Positions 27,695-37,500 of a stretch of DNA of 64,000 nt are shown in pieces; the first letter of the stretch is position 1; every line of letters begins with the position of its first letter. The notes beneath the pieces are model-generated. The model worked only from the letters and a program-made list of their open reading frames with translations. It did no database searches and was not told the origin of the DNA. This DNA comes from Treponema sp. Lineage in GTDB: Bacteria > Spirochaetota > Spirochaetia > Treponematales > Treponemataceae. Both the position numbers and the translations under genes were made by a program. The stretch covers positions 62,001 through 126,000 of the forward strand of contig JAEESZ010000006.1 of the NCBI GenBank assembly GCA_016286535.1, written 5' to 3'.

Positions 27695-30241
27695 ATGTCA
27701 GATATTTTATTTGAACAGGCAAAAATGACAACAGAGCCCCTTGCTGCCCGAATGAGGCCCAGAAATCTGGACGAATATATCGGGCAGGACCACATTGTTG
27801 GTAAGGGGCGTCTTTTACGAAGGGCTATAGCAGCAGACCAGCTGTCTTCTGTAATTTTTTATGGCCCGCCTGGAACAGGTAAAACAACTCTGGCAAAAGT
27901 CATAGCAAATCACACAAAATCTAATTTTTTAACTTTAAATGCAGTACTTACCGGCGTTGCAGACATCAGGGACTCCATCAAAAAGGCTGATGAATATAAA
28001 AATCTTTTTGGTAAAAGAACCATCCTTTTTGTTGATGAAGTTCACAGGTGGAATAAAAGCCAGCAGGATGCCCTCCTGCCCTGGGTAGAAAACGGAACTA
28101 TCATTTTAATTGGCGCCACCACCGAAAATCCTTTTTTTGAAGTAAATAAAGCTCTGGTTTCCCGCTCAAGAGTATTCCAGTTAAAGCCCCTTACAAAAGA
28201 CGATTTAATGAAGGCGGCCCTTGCTGCCCTTAAGGACTGCGAAAGAGGTTATGGAAACTGGAACGTTGAGTTTGAAGAAGGAGCCTTAGAGCACTTAATA
28301 GACACTGCAAACGGCGATGCCCGTTCCCTCTTAAACGCCCTGGAACTGGCCGTAGAAACTACTCCCGAAGTATGGAAACCTAATGTTCACCCTCCTGTTC
28401 CGGCTTATGGAACAAAGATTTATATTTCAAAGGAAACTGCAGAAGAGTCCATTCAAAAAAAGGTTGTTTTATATGACCGCGACGGAGACTATCACTACGA
28501 CATTATATCTGCCTTTATAAAAAGCTTAAGGGGAAGAGACCCTGATGCCGCAATGTACTGGCTTGCAAGGATGAACAGGGCCGGAGAAGACCCGCATTTT
28601 ATTTTCAGGAGAATGCTCATTTCTGCCTGCGAAGACACTGGTCTTGCAGATCCTAACGCAATTACAGTTGTAAATTCCTGCGCAGAAGCTTTTGACAGGG
28701 TTGGACTTCCCGAAGGCCGCTATTTTCTGGCCCACGCCGCCCTCTACCTTGCAACCGCACCAAAATCTAATTCCAGCATGGCCTTCTTTGATGCCCTTTC
28801 TTCGGTAGAAAAAGAAGATGCCGATGTTCCAAATCACTTAAAAGATTCTTCCCGCGACAGCGAGGGCTTCGGCCATGGAAGCGGATATCTCTATCCTCAC
28901 GCATACAGGGACCATTGGGTAGCCCAGCAGTATTTACCCGACACCCTTATGGGACGCGTTTTCTACAATCCAAGTACCCAGGGCTACGAAGCTTCCATCA
29001 GGGAAGATGTTCTTTCCAGAAGGGAACTTCAGATTGCTGCCATACTCGAAAAAGAAGAAAGTAATGAATTATCTTCGGCCGAGCTTGCAACAAGTCCTGC
29101 AGAAACCGGTTCAATCAACATATACAAAAAGCCTGCGGTCTCTACAGAAGAAAACCGGGTAAATCCTATAAGTGAATGGTGGATAAACGAACACTTTAAG
29201 AGCGGAAATTCTAAAAAGGCAGAAAACCTTACCTTTAGTCCTAAAGACACCGCCCGGGAATTTGCCCTGGATAGGGCTGACCGCTTCTGGCAGCAGAGGC
29301 TTACCACTAACAAGGCAGAAATTCTTTTAAATATCCGCGATACAATGATTCAAATGGCAGATTTACTTCGCCACCACAGAAGTTTAATCTGGAATGCAGA
29401 TTCCGGACTTCTTTTGTGGGAAGTTGCCCGTAAGGAACCGGAAGGAGTTACCTGCGGGGTTTGTAAATCTGAAAAAGGCAAGCAGATTCTCGAACAGTAC
29501 GGAAGAACCCTGGGCAATCTTGACCGCCCTCTTTTACAGGTAAGGGGCGATTCCATTTCTACAGACTTTTTAACTCCAAAAGATTTTTACAATATCATAG
29601 TAAAGTTTCAGTATAACGGAGCTGTTTTTGACAGGATTTTCTTTGTAGATCCTTTTATAAACGAGGCCGCCATAATTGCCCTTGCAGATTCCATAAAAGG
29701 AGTTTTGACTCCACAAAAAGAAAATGTTCTTTTTTCTGAAGATATTGTTTCGCCACAGGATGAAGACGGCTTTACCTTTGAGTCCCCTCTTGCCGACGGC
29801 TATAAAATAATTATTTCGCAGAGAATTCCTGCAAACGGACAGAGAATCTCTCAGCTGGTAAAAAATCAGATATTAAATACAGATTCCCTGCCATCTATGA
29901 GAAGCATTCTTGAAAAAATGGAAGAATGTGAACAGGAATTTTTTGGCGACCGGGACAATCCGCTTTTCAGCTGGGACGGAATTTTTATTGCCAACGTATT
30001 CAGGGCCAGAGGCTTCAGTGTAAAAGTTGCAGTTCAGGATATTTACGAAAAAAGAAGAATCACCCTTGATGAAATTCAAAAATGGTTTAATACAGAAAGT
30101 TCTGCATACGGTGCCAGAATGAATGAAAAAATCGGCAGTGCAGACTTACAGAAAATCATAAATCTTCTGCAGGCTGCCTGCGAAAAATCGGTTTTTGAAT
30201 GGAAAAGCCAGATTGCCTTTTTAGCAATTAGTCACGAATAG
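27695..30241 (+). CDS. rarA: RarA/MgsA replication-recombination ATPase fused to a methyltransferase-like domain
   Basis: An 848-residue protein. Residues 1 to about 440 are a complete RarA (MgsA, WRNIP1 family) AAA+ ATPase that acts at stalled replication forks: Walker A GPPGTGKTT (57-65), Walker B ILFVDEVHRWN (~110), sensor segment GATTENPFFEVN, and the C-terminal family motif GSGYLYPHAYRDHWVAQQYLP (~400). After a ~60-residue linker, about 350 residues resemble a Rossmann methyltransferase, with a degenerate SAM-site-like segment NADSGLLLWEVARKEPEG (~565). RarA of ordinary length is 420-450 residues; fusions of this type occur in some other phyla. It overlaps ilvB convergently by 14 bp. Confidence 0.88.
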   Translation: MSDILFEQAKMTTEPLAARMRPRNLDEYIGQDHIVGKGRLLRRAIAADQLSSVIFYGPPGTGKTTLAKVIANHTKSNFLTLNAVLTGVADIRDSIKKADEYKNLFGKRTILFVDEVHRWNKSQQDALLPWVENGTIILIGATTENPFFEVNKALVSRSRVFQLKPLTKDDLMKAALAALKDCERGYGNWNVEFEEGALEHLIDTANGDARSLLNALELAVETTPEVWKPNVHPPVPAYGTKIYISKETAEESIQKKVVLYDRDGDYHYDIISAFIKSLRGRDPDAAMYWLARMNRAGEDPHFIFRRMLISACEDTGLADPNAITVVNSCAEAFDRVGLPEGRYFLAHAALYLATAPKSNSSMAFFDALSSVEKEDADVPNHLKDSSRDSEGFGHGSGYLYPHAYRDHWVAQQYLPDTLMGRVFYNPSTQGYEASIREDVLSRRELQIAAILEKEESNELSSAELATSPAETGSINIYKKPAVSTEENRVNPISEWWINEHFKSGNSKKAENLTFSPKDTAREFALDRADRFWQQRLTTNKAEILLNIRDTMIQMADLLRHHRSLIWNADSGLLLWEVARKEPEGVTCGVCKSEKGKQILEQYGRTLGNLDRPLLQVRGDSISTDFLTPKDFYNIIVKFQYNGAVFDRIFFVDPFINEAAIIALADSIKGVLTPQKENVLFSEDIVSPQDEDGFTFESPLADGYKIIISQRIPANGQRISQLVKNQILNTDSLPSMRSILEKMEECEQEFFGDRDNPLFSWDGIFIANVFRARGFSVKVAVQDIYEKRRITLDEIQKWFNTESSAYGARMNEKIGSADLQKIINLLQAACEKSVFEWKSQIAFLAISHE

Positions 30242-31958
30242 AATCAATATTTGCCTTTCCGCCCGGAACAAAAGGAAGAACGCATTCTTCTGGATTTATA
30301 CGAACCCTTACAAAACATGGTTTTGCACTTCGCTCAGGATCAAAAGCTTTTAAATACCACTGTTCATCTTCGTCTGCATCTATTGCTTCAATTCCAAAAC
30401 CTCTTGCAATATTGAGTAAATCAGGAGATTTTGCAAAGACAGAAGCCGAATAATTTTTTTCAAAAAGATATTTCTGCTGCTGGTAAACCATACCTAAAGT
30501 TCCATTTTCAAAGACAATTACAGTTACCGGCAGGTTGAGTTCGCTAAGGGTTGCAAGCTCCTGAATGTTCATCATAATTGAGCCATCACCGCTAAAGCAG
30601 ATTACCCTCTTCTGAGGATTTGCAAGGGAGGCTCCGATTGCGGCAGGAAGTCCAAAGCCCATAGTTCCAAGAGAACCAGAAGTTAAGAAAGAACGTGGAT
30701 TAATTACAGGATAGTACTGGGCAGCCCACATCTGGTGCTGACCTACATCGGTAGTAACAATCAGATCATCTTCACAAACACCTGCCTTCTGGGCAAGGTC
30801 TGGAACAGAGGAAATAAATTCTCTTGGATTAACCTTTGCTTCTCCCTGTGGACGACCGGCAGAAAATGTATCACATTCTTTTTTAATCTTATTAATCTTT
30901 TTAAGCCAGGCAGAATCTGCTGTAATTTTATTTTCGTTCAAAAGCTCTGCCAGAACAGGGAATACAGATTCTACATCTGCAATTAGAGAAACTGTTGTAG
31001 AAAGGATTTTATCAATTTCTGCAGCATCAATATCAATATGTATAATTTTTGCATCAGGACAGAAAGACTTTACAAGGCCTGTTGCACGGTCATCGAATCT
31101 TACGCCGGCTGCAATAACCAGGTCGCTGTCGTGCATGGCAAGGTTTGCTGCATAGCTTCCGTGCATACCAACCATTCCAATAAAGTTTTCTGATTTTTTA
31201 GATATACTTCCAATTCCCATAAGACTGCAAACAACAGGAATTGAATAGTTATTGAGGAAGGATTTTATTCCGGCAGCAGCTTCTTCTGAATTACAGCCTC
31301 CACCACAGTAAAGAACAGCTTTTTTAGAAGCTTTAAGCAGCTGTGTAATCTCCCCGATTTTTTCTGCAATTTCTTCTGAAGAAGAATGGAACTTTATCTT
31401 CTGCCCCTTCTTTTCCCTGTTAAAAATTTCTTCCCACTTAGCATCATCAACTTCAATTTCTTTTAACTGAACATCGCGGGGAACATCAATTAAAACAGGT
31501 CCAGGTCTTCCGCTGCCTGCAATGGCAAAAGCCTTTGGAATAACATCCAGAAGTTCTTCGGGTCTTTTTACCATTTCTGAATGTTTTGTAATAGGGAAAG
31601 AAAGTCCATAGGTATCAGCTTCCTGGAAGGCATCTGTTCCTAAAAGACTTGTATTTACCTGACCGGTAATTGCGATAATAGGAATGGAATCGCAGCGGGC
31701 ATCTGCAACTGCGGTAAGAAGATTCATTGCTCCCGGACCGGAAGTTGCCATACAAACTGCAACCTTTCCTGTAGAACGGGCAAAGCCCTGGGCTATAAAT
31801 CCTGCTGCCTGCTCCTGACGCACAAGGACGTGGCGGATTGAAGATTTATTCAGCTCATCATAAAGAGGAAGAATTGAGCCGCCTGGAATACCGGCTACAG
31901 TCTTAATTCCGTAACCTTCCAATAATTTTACAATAATTTGTGCGCCACTTAATTTCAT
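30228..31958 (-). CDS. ilvB: acetolactate synthase, large (catalytic) subunit
   Basis: Thiamine diphosphate- and FAD-dependent enzyme joining two pyruvates (or pyruvate and 2-ketobutyrate), the first common step in valine, leucine and isoleucine synthesis. The 576-residue protein has the catalytic Glu in RHVLVRQEQAAGFIAQGFAR (~47), the FAD-region segments, and the ThDP-binding GDGSIMMNIQELATLSELNLP (~440). Length is normal. AGGAG precedes the ATG. No ilvN regulatory subunit gene is adjacent. Upstream lies a complete attenuator (leader peptide, antiterminator, terminator), so transcription should respond to branched-chain amino acid supply. Confidence 0.94.
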   Translation of the reverse strand: MKLSGAQIIVKLLEGYGIKTVAGIPGGSILPLYDELNKSSIRHVLVRQEQAAGFIAQGFARSTGKVAVCMATSGPGAMNLLTAVADARCDSIPIIAITGQVNTSLLGTDAFQEADTYGLSFPITKHSEMVKRPEELLDVIPKAFAIAGSGRPGPVLIDVPRDVQLKEIEVDDAKWEEIFNREKKGQKIKFHSSSEEIAEKIGEITQLLKASKKAVLYCGGGCNSEEAAAGIKSFLNNYSIPVVCSLMGIGSISKKSENFIGMVGMHGSYAANLAMHDSDLVIAAGVRFDDRATGLVKSFCPDAKIIHIDIDAAEIDKILSTTVSLIADVESVFPVLAELLNENKITADSAWLKKINKIKKECDTFSAGRPQGEAKVNPREFISSVPDLAQKAGVCEDDLIVTTDVGQHQMWAAQYYPVINPRSFLTSGSLGTMGFGLPAAIGASLANPQKRVICFSGDGSIMMNIQELATLSELNLPVTVIVFENGTLGMVYQQQKYLFEKNYSASVFAKSPDLLNIARGFGIEAIDADEDEQWYLKAFDPERSAKPCFVRVRINPEECVLPFVPGGKANIDSIRD

Positions 31959-31973
31959 GTTTTACTCCTATTA

Positions 31974-32007
31974 ATAAAAAAAGCTCCCCGATTTTTACCG
32001 GAGAGCT
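31974..32007 (-). terminator. ilvB attenuator terminator hairpin
   Basis: On the minus strand a 9-bp stem (31999-32007 with 31982-31990, one G-U pair), 8-nt loop and at least seven T, ending about 16 nt before the ilvB ATG. It is a strong intrinsic terminator inside the leader. Its left arm can instead pair with 32044-32054 (10 of 11 positions), the proposed antiterminator. Confidence 0.9.
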
Positions 32008-32057
32008 TTCTTTTTTATATTTGGTACTTCAATCACAAATATCAAACTCTCTGGCTA

Positions 32058-32114
32058 TTAAATAACCACTTCCACGAGAACTGATACGACTGTGACTAAA
32101 GATAAAGATTTCAT
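32058..32114 (-). CDS. ilvL: ilv leader peptide
   Basis: An 18-codon reading frame, MKSLSLVTVVSVLVEVVI, ending in TAA. Eleven residues are branched-chain: seven Val, three Leu, one Ile. Such density just upstream of an intrinsic terminator and an acetolactate synthase gene is the hallmark of ribosome-mediated attenuation. The stop codon lies 3-4 nt before the antiterminator strand (32044-32054). A competing hairpin forms between codons 12-18 (TTCTC at 32076-32080 and TGGTTA at 32063-32068) and TAGCCAGAGAG (32047-32057). A ribosome stalled on Val codons would mask the first arm and free the antiterminator. The ATG lies 7 nt after the -10 box, so translation of the leader may itself be leaderless. 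Confidence 0.85.
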   Translation of the reverse strand: MKSLSLVTVVSVLVEVVI

Positions 32115-32121
32115 CACCCTT

Positions 32122-32151
32122 ATTAAATCATTTTTTTTTATAAAAAGTCAA
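32122..32151 (-). promoter_or_regulatory. ilvLB promoter
   Basis: On the minus strand TTGACT (32146-32151), 18-bp spacer, extended TG (32129-32130) and TTTAAT (32122-32127). Predicted start is at or just before the leader-peptide ATG. The divergent rqcH promoter begins 14 bp away. Confidence 0.65.
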
Positions 32152-32164
32152 TGGGCAAAAGAAA

Positions 32165-32193
32165 GTGACATCTCCATCTTTTTTTAGTAAGAT
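32165..32193 (+). promoter_or_regulatory. rqcH promoter, leaderless geometry
   Basis: GTGACA (32165-32170), 17-bp spacer, TAAGAT (32188-32193), 6 nt, then ATG at 32200; no Shine-Dalgarno sequence is present. Confidence 0.5.
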
Positions 32194-32199
32194 TAAAAT

Positions 32200-33726
32200 A
32201 TGAGTTTGAACTGCAACGAAATTAACCTTATCTTAGATGAACTTGATTTAACCGGAGCCTTTATTCAGGAAATTGTACAGCCCGGCTACGACACCATTGC
32301 TTTTTACACCTATAAAGAAGGCGGCGCCCAGACAATTCTGATATCTACAGCACAAAACTCCATAAGAATTAATTCCACAGAAAAGAAAATTCCAAAAAAC
32401 AAAAAGCCTCTGCGCTTTATGGAATTCTGCCGTTCAAGAATTAAGGGCTGCAGGATCAACTCCATCAGCCAGATTGGTCTTGAAAGAATTGTAAAAATGG
32501 AAGTTTCCAGAAGGGTAAGCATAAAAGAAAAGCCCAACGAAAAATATAATCAGATTAAACTTGCCTCATCTGCCTTTAATCTTTCCAATACGGCAGTTTC
32601 AAACAGCAGAATAAAAGAAGAAGAATACGACGAAAACTACATCATTTACATAAAACTCTGGAACAATGCAGCAAACGTAATTGTCTGCAACGAAGAAAAT
32701 CTGATTTTAGACACAATGTACCGCCGTCCGGAAAGAAAAGAAGTAAAGGATGAGATTTTTACTCCCCCTGCCCCGGCTCCAGAAAAACTTCCCCAGGCGG
32801 AAGAAAAGTTTCCTGTACGCGAGCATCCGGAGGGCGAAACTTTTAACCACTTTATTGACAGCTGGTATTCTGAACACGCCCAGACCATGAGCCGCGAAGC
32901 CTTACTCGAAAAGGCAGAAAAATGGTACAGCACAAACAAAAACAAAAAGGAAAGTGCCCTTAAAAATCTTGAAGAAAAAATGGAGCGCTATAAAAACTGC
33001 GGCCAGCTCAAACACCAGGGAGATTTAATTCTTTCCTATGCCTATAAAATTGACCGCGACTCAAAGTTCCTCGAATGCGAAGATTTTGAAAGCGGAAAAA
33101 CTATAAAAATAGTGATTGATCCAAAAAAATCTGCCCAGGAAAATGCCGCCGAATATTACAAAAATTATAAAAAGGCAGTTTCTGGCAGCGAAGACCTTCT
33201 TCGCGATATAGAAAATGCAAAAGAAGGCTTAAGACAGCTTGAAAAACAGTACAATAAAATTATAAACGAAGAAAATCCTATAAAAATTGAACAGCTTTTA
33301 AGGACAGAAACCCTTCCAAAGCAGCAGCAGAAAAAAAATCATCCGGGACTTGCCTTTACCATTAATGACTGGTACCTGCTGGTTGGCCGCGACGCAAATG
33401 AAAACGATGAACTTTTACGCCACCACGTAAGGGGAGATGATATGTGGCTGCACGTAAGGGATTATTCGGGCGGTTACGTTTTTATAAAAGCCCGCAAGGG
33501 AAAAACCGTTCCCCTCGATATTCTTCTTACAGCCGGAAATCTTGCCGTCTATTATTCCAAGGCCCGCAAAAACACAAAGGTTGATTTGTACTACACTCAT
33601 GTAAAATATTTAAGAAGGGCAAAAAACGGACCAAAGGGACTTGTAATTCCAAGCCAGGAGAAAAATCTCTGCATAAGTCCCGATGAAGAACTTCTAAAAA
33701 AAGCAATGAGTTGTCAGGCCCTCTAA
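32200..33726 (+). CDS. rqcH: NFACT-family ribosome quality control protein RqcH
   Basis: Bacterial Rqc2/NEMF homologue that binds stalled 50S-peptidyl-tRNA complexes and adds C-terminal alanine tails. The 508-residue protein has an N-terminal NFACT-N region (1-~180, RFMEFCRSRIKGCRINSISQ), a central coiled-coil (~235-380), and a C-terminal NFACT-R domain (~385-500; RHHVRGDDMWLHVRDYSGGYVFIK). It is shorter than B. subtilis RqcH (~570). The Asp-Arg pair often seen after the glycine in NFACT-N reads GLERIVKMEV here (Glu-Arg). Older annotations call such genes fibronectin-binding protein. It is divergent from ilvB, with a back-to-back promoter region. Confidence 0.88.
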   Translation: MSLNCNEINLILDELDLTGAFIQEIVQPGYDTIAFYTYKEGGAQTILISTAQNSIRINSTEKKIPKNKKPLRFMEFCRSRIKGCRINSISQIGLERIVKMEVSRRVSIKEKPNEKYNQIKLASSAFNLSNTAVSNSRIKEEEYDENYIIYIKLWNNAANVIVCNEENLILDTMYRRPERKEVKDEIFTPPAPAPEKLPQAEEKFPVREHPEGETFNHFIDSWYSEHAQTMSREALLEKAEKWYSTNKNKKESALKNLEEKMERYKNCGQLKHQGDLILSYAYKIDRDSKFLECEDFESGKTIKIVIDPKKSAQENAAEYYKNYKKAVSGSEDLLRDIENAKEGLRQLEKQYNKIINEENPIKIEQLLRTETLPKQQQKKNHPGLAFTINDWYLLVGRDANENDELLRHHVRGDDMWLHVRDYSGGYVFIKARKGKTVPLDILLTAGNLAVYYSKARKNTKVDLYYTHVKYLRRAKNGPKGLVIPSQEKNLCISPDEELLKKAMSCQAL

Positions 33727-33757
33727 TTCGAAGTCCCGTAAAAATATACAATAAATG

Positions 33758-33786
33758 ATGACGAATTTACTGTTTTATTGTATAAT
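33758..33786 (+). promoter_or_regulatory. promoter of the HAD hydrolase gene
   Basis: ATGACG (33758-33763), 17-bp spacer, perfect TATAAT (33781-33786), 8 nt, then GTG at 33795. The geometry implies a leaderless or near-leaderless message. Confidence 0.55.
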
Positions 33787-33794
33787 TAACCATT

Positions 33795-34481
33795 GTGTAT
33801 ATAGAAAACTTAGGGGAAATTAAAGCAATAGGATTCGATATCGACGGAACTTTATACCGAAGTATTCCGATGTATCTCAGTATGTTTTTTCATGTTATTG
33901 GAAATGCAAGGACCTATATTGCCTACAACAAGGTAAGAAAGGAACTGCATAAAAGCGGTAACTATGAAAATTTTCGGCAGGTTCAGGCAGAAAAAACAGG
34001 GGCTCTTTTAAAAATCAGTGCAGAAGAAGCTGAAAAACTGCTTGATAAAGTTGTTTACGAAGGTATGAAACCCTATTTCTTAAAACTCAAAACCTGCAGT
34101 GATTCTATAGAACTTATAAGGGATTTAAAGGCCGCTGGTTTTAAAATTGCCTTACTTTCTGATTTTCCTCCGGAACAAAAAGGGGATATCTGGGGAATCA
34201 GAGATATTTGCGATGTAATTTTAGGCACAGAAGCGGTAGGAGCCTTAAAACCTTCTCCTCTTCCATTTTTAAAAATGGCAGAGGCTCTGGGCGTAGCACC
34301 AGAAGAAATTCTTTATGTTGGAAACAGCTTAAAGTATGATGTCGGTGGTTCACAAAAGGCCGGTATGAAGGCTGCCTGGCTTAAAAATCCTTTTAAGGCA
34401 CTGGCCGGAAAAGATTATGCAGATTTTTCTTTCTGGCACTTTAAAGAATTAAGGAAACTGTTACTAAGTAAGACTAAATAA
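33795..34481 (+). CDS. HAD-superfamily hydrolase
   Basis: A 228-residue phosphatase-type protein. Motif I is FDIDGTLYRS (about residues 14-23; Asp nucleophile and Asp acid/base), motif II LLSDFP (~118), the conserved Lys is in GALKPSPLPF (~150), and motif III is YVGNSLKYDVGGSQKAG (~173), where the usual GDxxxxD reads GNSLKYD. A helical cap between motifs I and II suggests a small phosphoester substrate such as phosphoglycolate or a nucleotide; this cannot be decided. The start is a GTG with no ribosome binding site, 8 nt after a TATAAT box. The coiled-coil giant follows after 33 nt. Confidence 0.88.
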   Translation: MYIENLGEIKAIGFDIDGTLYRSIPMYLSMFFHVIGNARTYIAYNKVRKELHKSGNYENFRQVQAEKTGALLKISAEEAEKLLDKVVYEGMKPYFLKLKTCSDSIELIRDLKAAGFKIALLSDFPPEQKGDIWGIRDICDVILGTEAVGALKPSPLPFLKMAEALGVAPEEILYVGNSLKYDVGGSQKAGMKAAWLKNPFKALAGKDYADFSFWHFKELRKLLLSKTK

Positions 34482-34514
34482 AAAATATAATAAAAAAATG
34501 GGTGGGTATTAAAA

Positions 34515-37500
34515 ATGGGTATTGGTATTGCTTTTTCAATTCTTGTTTCAGTAGTAATTTCACTGGGAGTTTCAATCTACTTTCATTCCTTGAATAAAAA
34601 CAATAATTCAATGGAAAAGGTAAAAGCCTATGCAGACAAGAGGCAGGGCGACCTTGAAAGACTTTACAAAACAGTCGAAGGAAACTTTAATTCCATAATT
34701 GCAGAATTTAAAACTCAGCAGACTCAGGCAAATGCCGCTGTAAAACTTATGCAGCAGCAAAACGAAGAGTTTAACGAAAAAATCAAAAATCTTAAAAACA
34801 ATATTGAAGCCATCCAGAAAATTGAAAATTACATTCAGCACTACTCTACCCTCATGAATGAACTTGACGAAATGACTGCTCAGGTTGAAGAAAATCTTAA
34901 CCGCATCCATAAAGAAAGCGGAATTGTAGACAAGCTTTCTGACCGCCTTAACAAACAGAACCTTGTTGTTGCTGATATTGAAAAACGTATTCCAAAAATC
35001 ACAGATGATTTTTCTCAGCTCAACGCAGAACAGCTTAAAGCAATCGGAACAAGTCTTTTACAGCAGTACAAGGATAATGCCGCAAAACTTCAGGAAGAAA
35101 TTAAAAAATCTGAAGAAAATGCCCAGCAGGCCCTCAGCAGCATTAAACAGAACATCCAGACTGTTTACAACGAAGCTGCAGAACGCGCAGACAAACTTGA
35201 AAATACAGCCTTTGAACACCTTAGCCAGAAATCAGAAGCAAGATTCAGCGCCTACCAGGGAGAAATCGAAAACCGCTTTACAGATATTGTTAGCCAAATA
35301 CAGTCTCAGAATGCAGATCTTACAAAACAACTGCAGGCTGCAAGCGTAAAATTCCAGAAGGAACTGGAATTAAAGGAAGGAGAATTAAACAAAAACCTTA
35401 CAGAACAGTTCTCTTTAACTTCTACAAAATTAACAGAACGCTTTACAAACAACCTTACAAAACTTTCAGAAGAATACTCTGCAAAAGTTCAGGTTATTCA
35501 GGAAAAATATGCTGCCCAGCTTGATTCCATCAGCGGAAAGAATGACGGAATTATTGCAAAAATTACAGCCCGCTTTGAAGAAGACAATGCAAAAATCAAT
35601 CAGAAATACGAAAATCAGCTTGCAGGACTTCAGAGCAAAAATGAAAGCAGCTACAACCAGCTCAACCAGAAATTTGAAAGTGACTTTGCAGACTTTACCC
35701 AGAGATATACAAAAGCCTTTGAAACCGCTACAGCAACAAACAACAAAAAGGTTAATGATTTTAATCAGAACTTTGTCAGCGAATACAAAAATCTTGTTGA
35801 TAACTACACAAAAACCATTGAGGACTTCAAGACAAAATATCAGTCAGAAATCGGCGCATTCCAGACAAATTACGATACAGAAATTACCGGCTTAAAGGAT
35901 AATTACAGTAACGAAATTAACAGTCTTAAAGATAATTACAGTGGAGAAATCAACAGCCTTAGAGACAATTACAGCGGCGAAATTAATGCCCTTAAGGCAG
36001 ACTGTACCAACGAAATTAATGCGCTCAAGGCAGACTGCAGCAGCGAAATTAACAGCTTAAGGGAAAGCTGCAGCGGAGAACTCAGCAGCATTAGAGAAAA
36101 CTGCACAAGTGAAATTGACAGCCTTAAAGAAAGCTGCAGCAGTGAGATTAACAGCCTTAGAGACTCTTGCAGTAATGAGATTAACGGGCTCAGAGACTCT
36201 TGCAGTAATGAGATTAACGGCCTGAAGGATGATTGCAGTGGTGAAATTAATGAATTAAAGGCAGACTGCACTAATGCAATCAGCAGCTTTAAGGAAAACT
36301 GCAGTAACGAAATCAACACCTTCAAGCAAAACTGCAGCAGCGAAATTGCAAACCTTAAAGAAAACTGTTCTAAAGCAATTTCAAGCCTTAAGGAAAACTA
36401 CAGCACAGAACTTTCTGACTTTGAAAAGAATTACAACTCTGAAATTTCAAAAATCAGCCAGGATTATAATTCTCAAATGGAAGACTTCCGTGCCAAATCT
36501 GAAACAAACATTGCCCACCTCAAGGAAGATTACAATACAGACTTCGGCATTCTTAAAGACACTTACGAAGCAAAATTCAAGAATCTTGAAGAAAGCTTTG
36601 GTCAGAGAATTGACAGTCTTGCCGGCATGGAAAACAATTACCAGGCAAAAATTGAAAACCTCAAAAACGATCTTGATTCAAGCATAAGCGAATGTAATGA
36701 CCGTTCAGAAGCCCTTAACCGCGAAATTAAGGAAATGCAGAACTCTATTGAAGCAACACTGGAGGATGTAAAACTTAAGGCAAATGACACAGTTTCTCAG
36801 GCAGACAGGGCTCTTCAGGAAATTAAGGGCCAGTACGAAGAAGCAACCAGAAAGGCTGCCAGCGTAAAACCTGAACTCGAAGAAAAAATCAAGGAAATAA
36901 ACATCAATATCGATTCTTTCCAGATGGAAGTAAACAAGAGACTGGATAATCTTACTAAGTTCATTTCTGACTCTGTTAAAAAGAGCGTTAATGAAAGTCA
37001 GGAAAAACAGCTTTCTATTCTTGAAAATGTTGATTCCCAGCTCAATGCTTACAAAAATGATATTGAATACAAGCTTTCTAAAATTGAAATTTCTCAGTCA
37101 GATATCGATACCCTTGAAAAGAGCTTAAAAGCTGCAATGGCAGAAGTTCAGACAAGAGTACTTCGAGACTTTAATAACTTTACAAGTTCACAGGATCAGA
37201 AACAGAAGGAATTTGCAAAGGCAATCGAAGAAGATTCTGATGCTCTTGAAACAAAGATTGTAGAAATCAACAATTCTTTAGACGACCTTAAAGAAACTGC
37301 TGCAGGAAACATGAACATTAAACTGCAAGAATTCCAGAACAATATGAACACAAAACTGGATGAAAAGAATTCTTTAATGGATGCAGAAATTGCTGAATGG
37401 AAGCACAATCTTGACTCAAAACTCACCCTGCTTACAAATAACTACGAAGACAGCAGAAAGCAGACAGAAGCTAAATACTACGAAGATTTAAAGGCAGGAA

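Noticed and set aside
35969..36325. Open frame of 118 codons on the minus strand with regular LISLLQ repeats
   Set aside because: It is the antisense shadow of the 33-bp hendecad repeats in the coiled-coil gene; its regularity comes from the coding repeats.
35841..36599. Regularly spaced repeats resembling a CRISPR array
   Set aside because: Repeats are contiguous, degenerate and in frame within a long coding region; there are no unique spacers and no cas genes.
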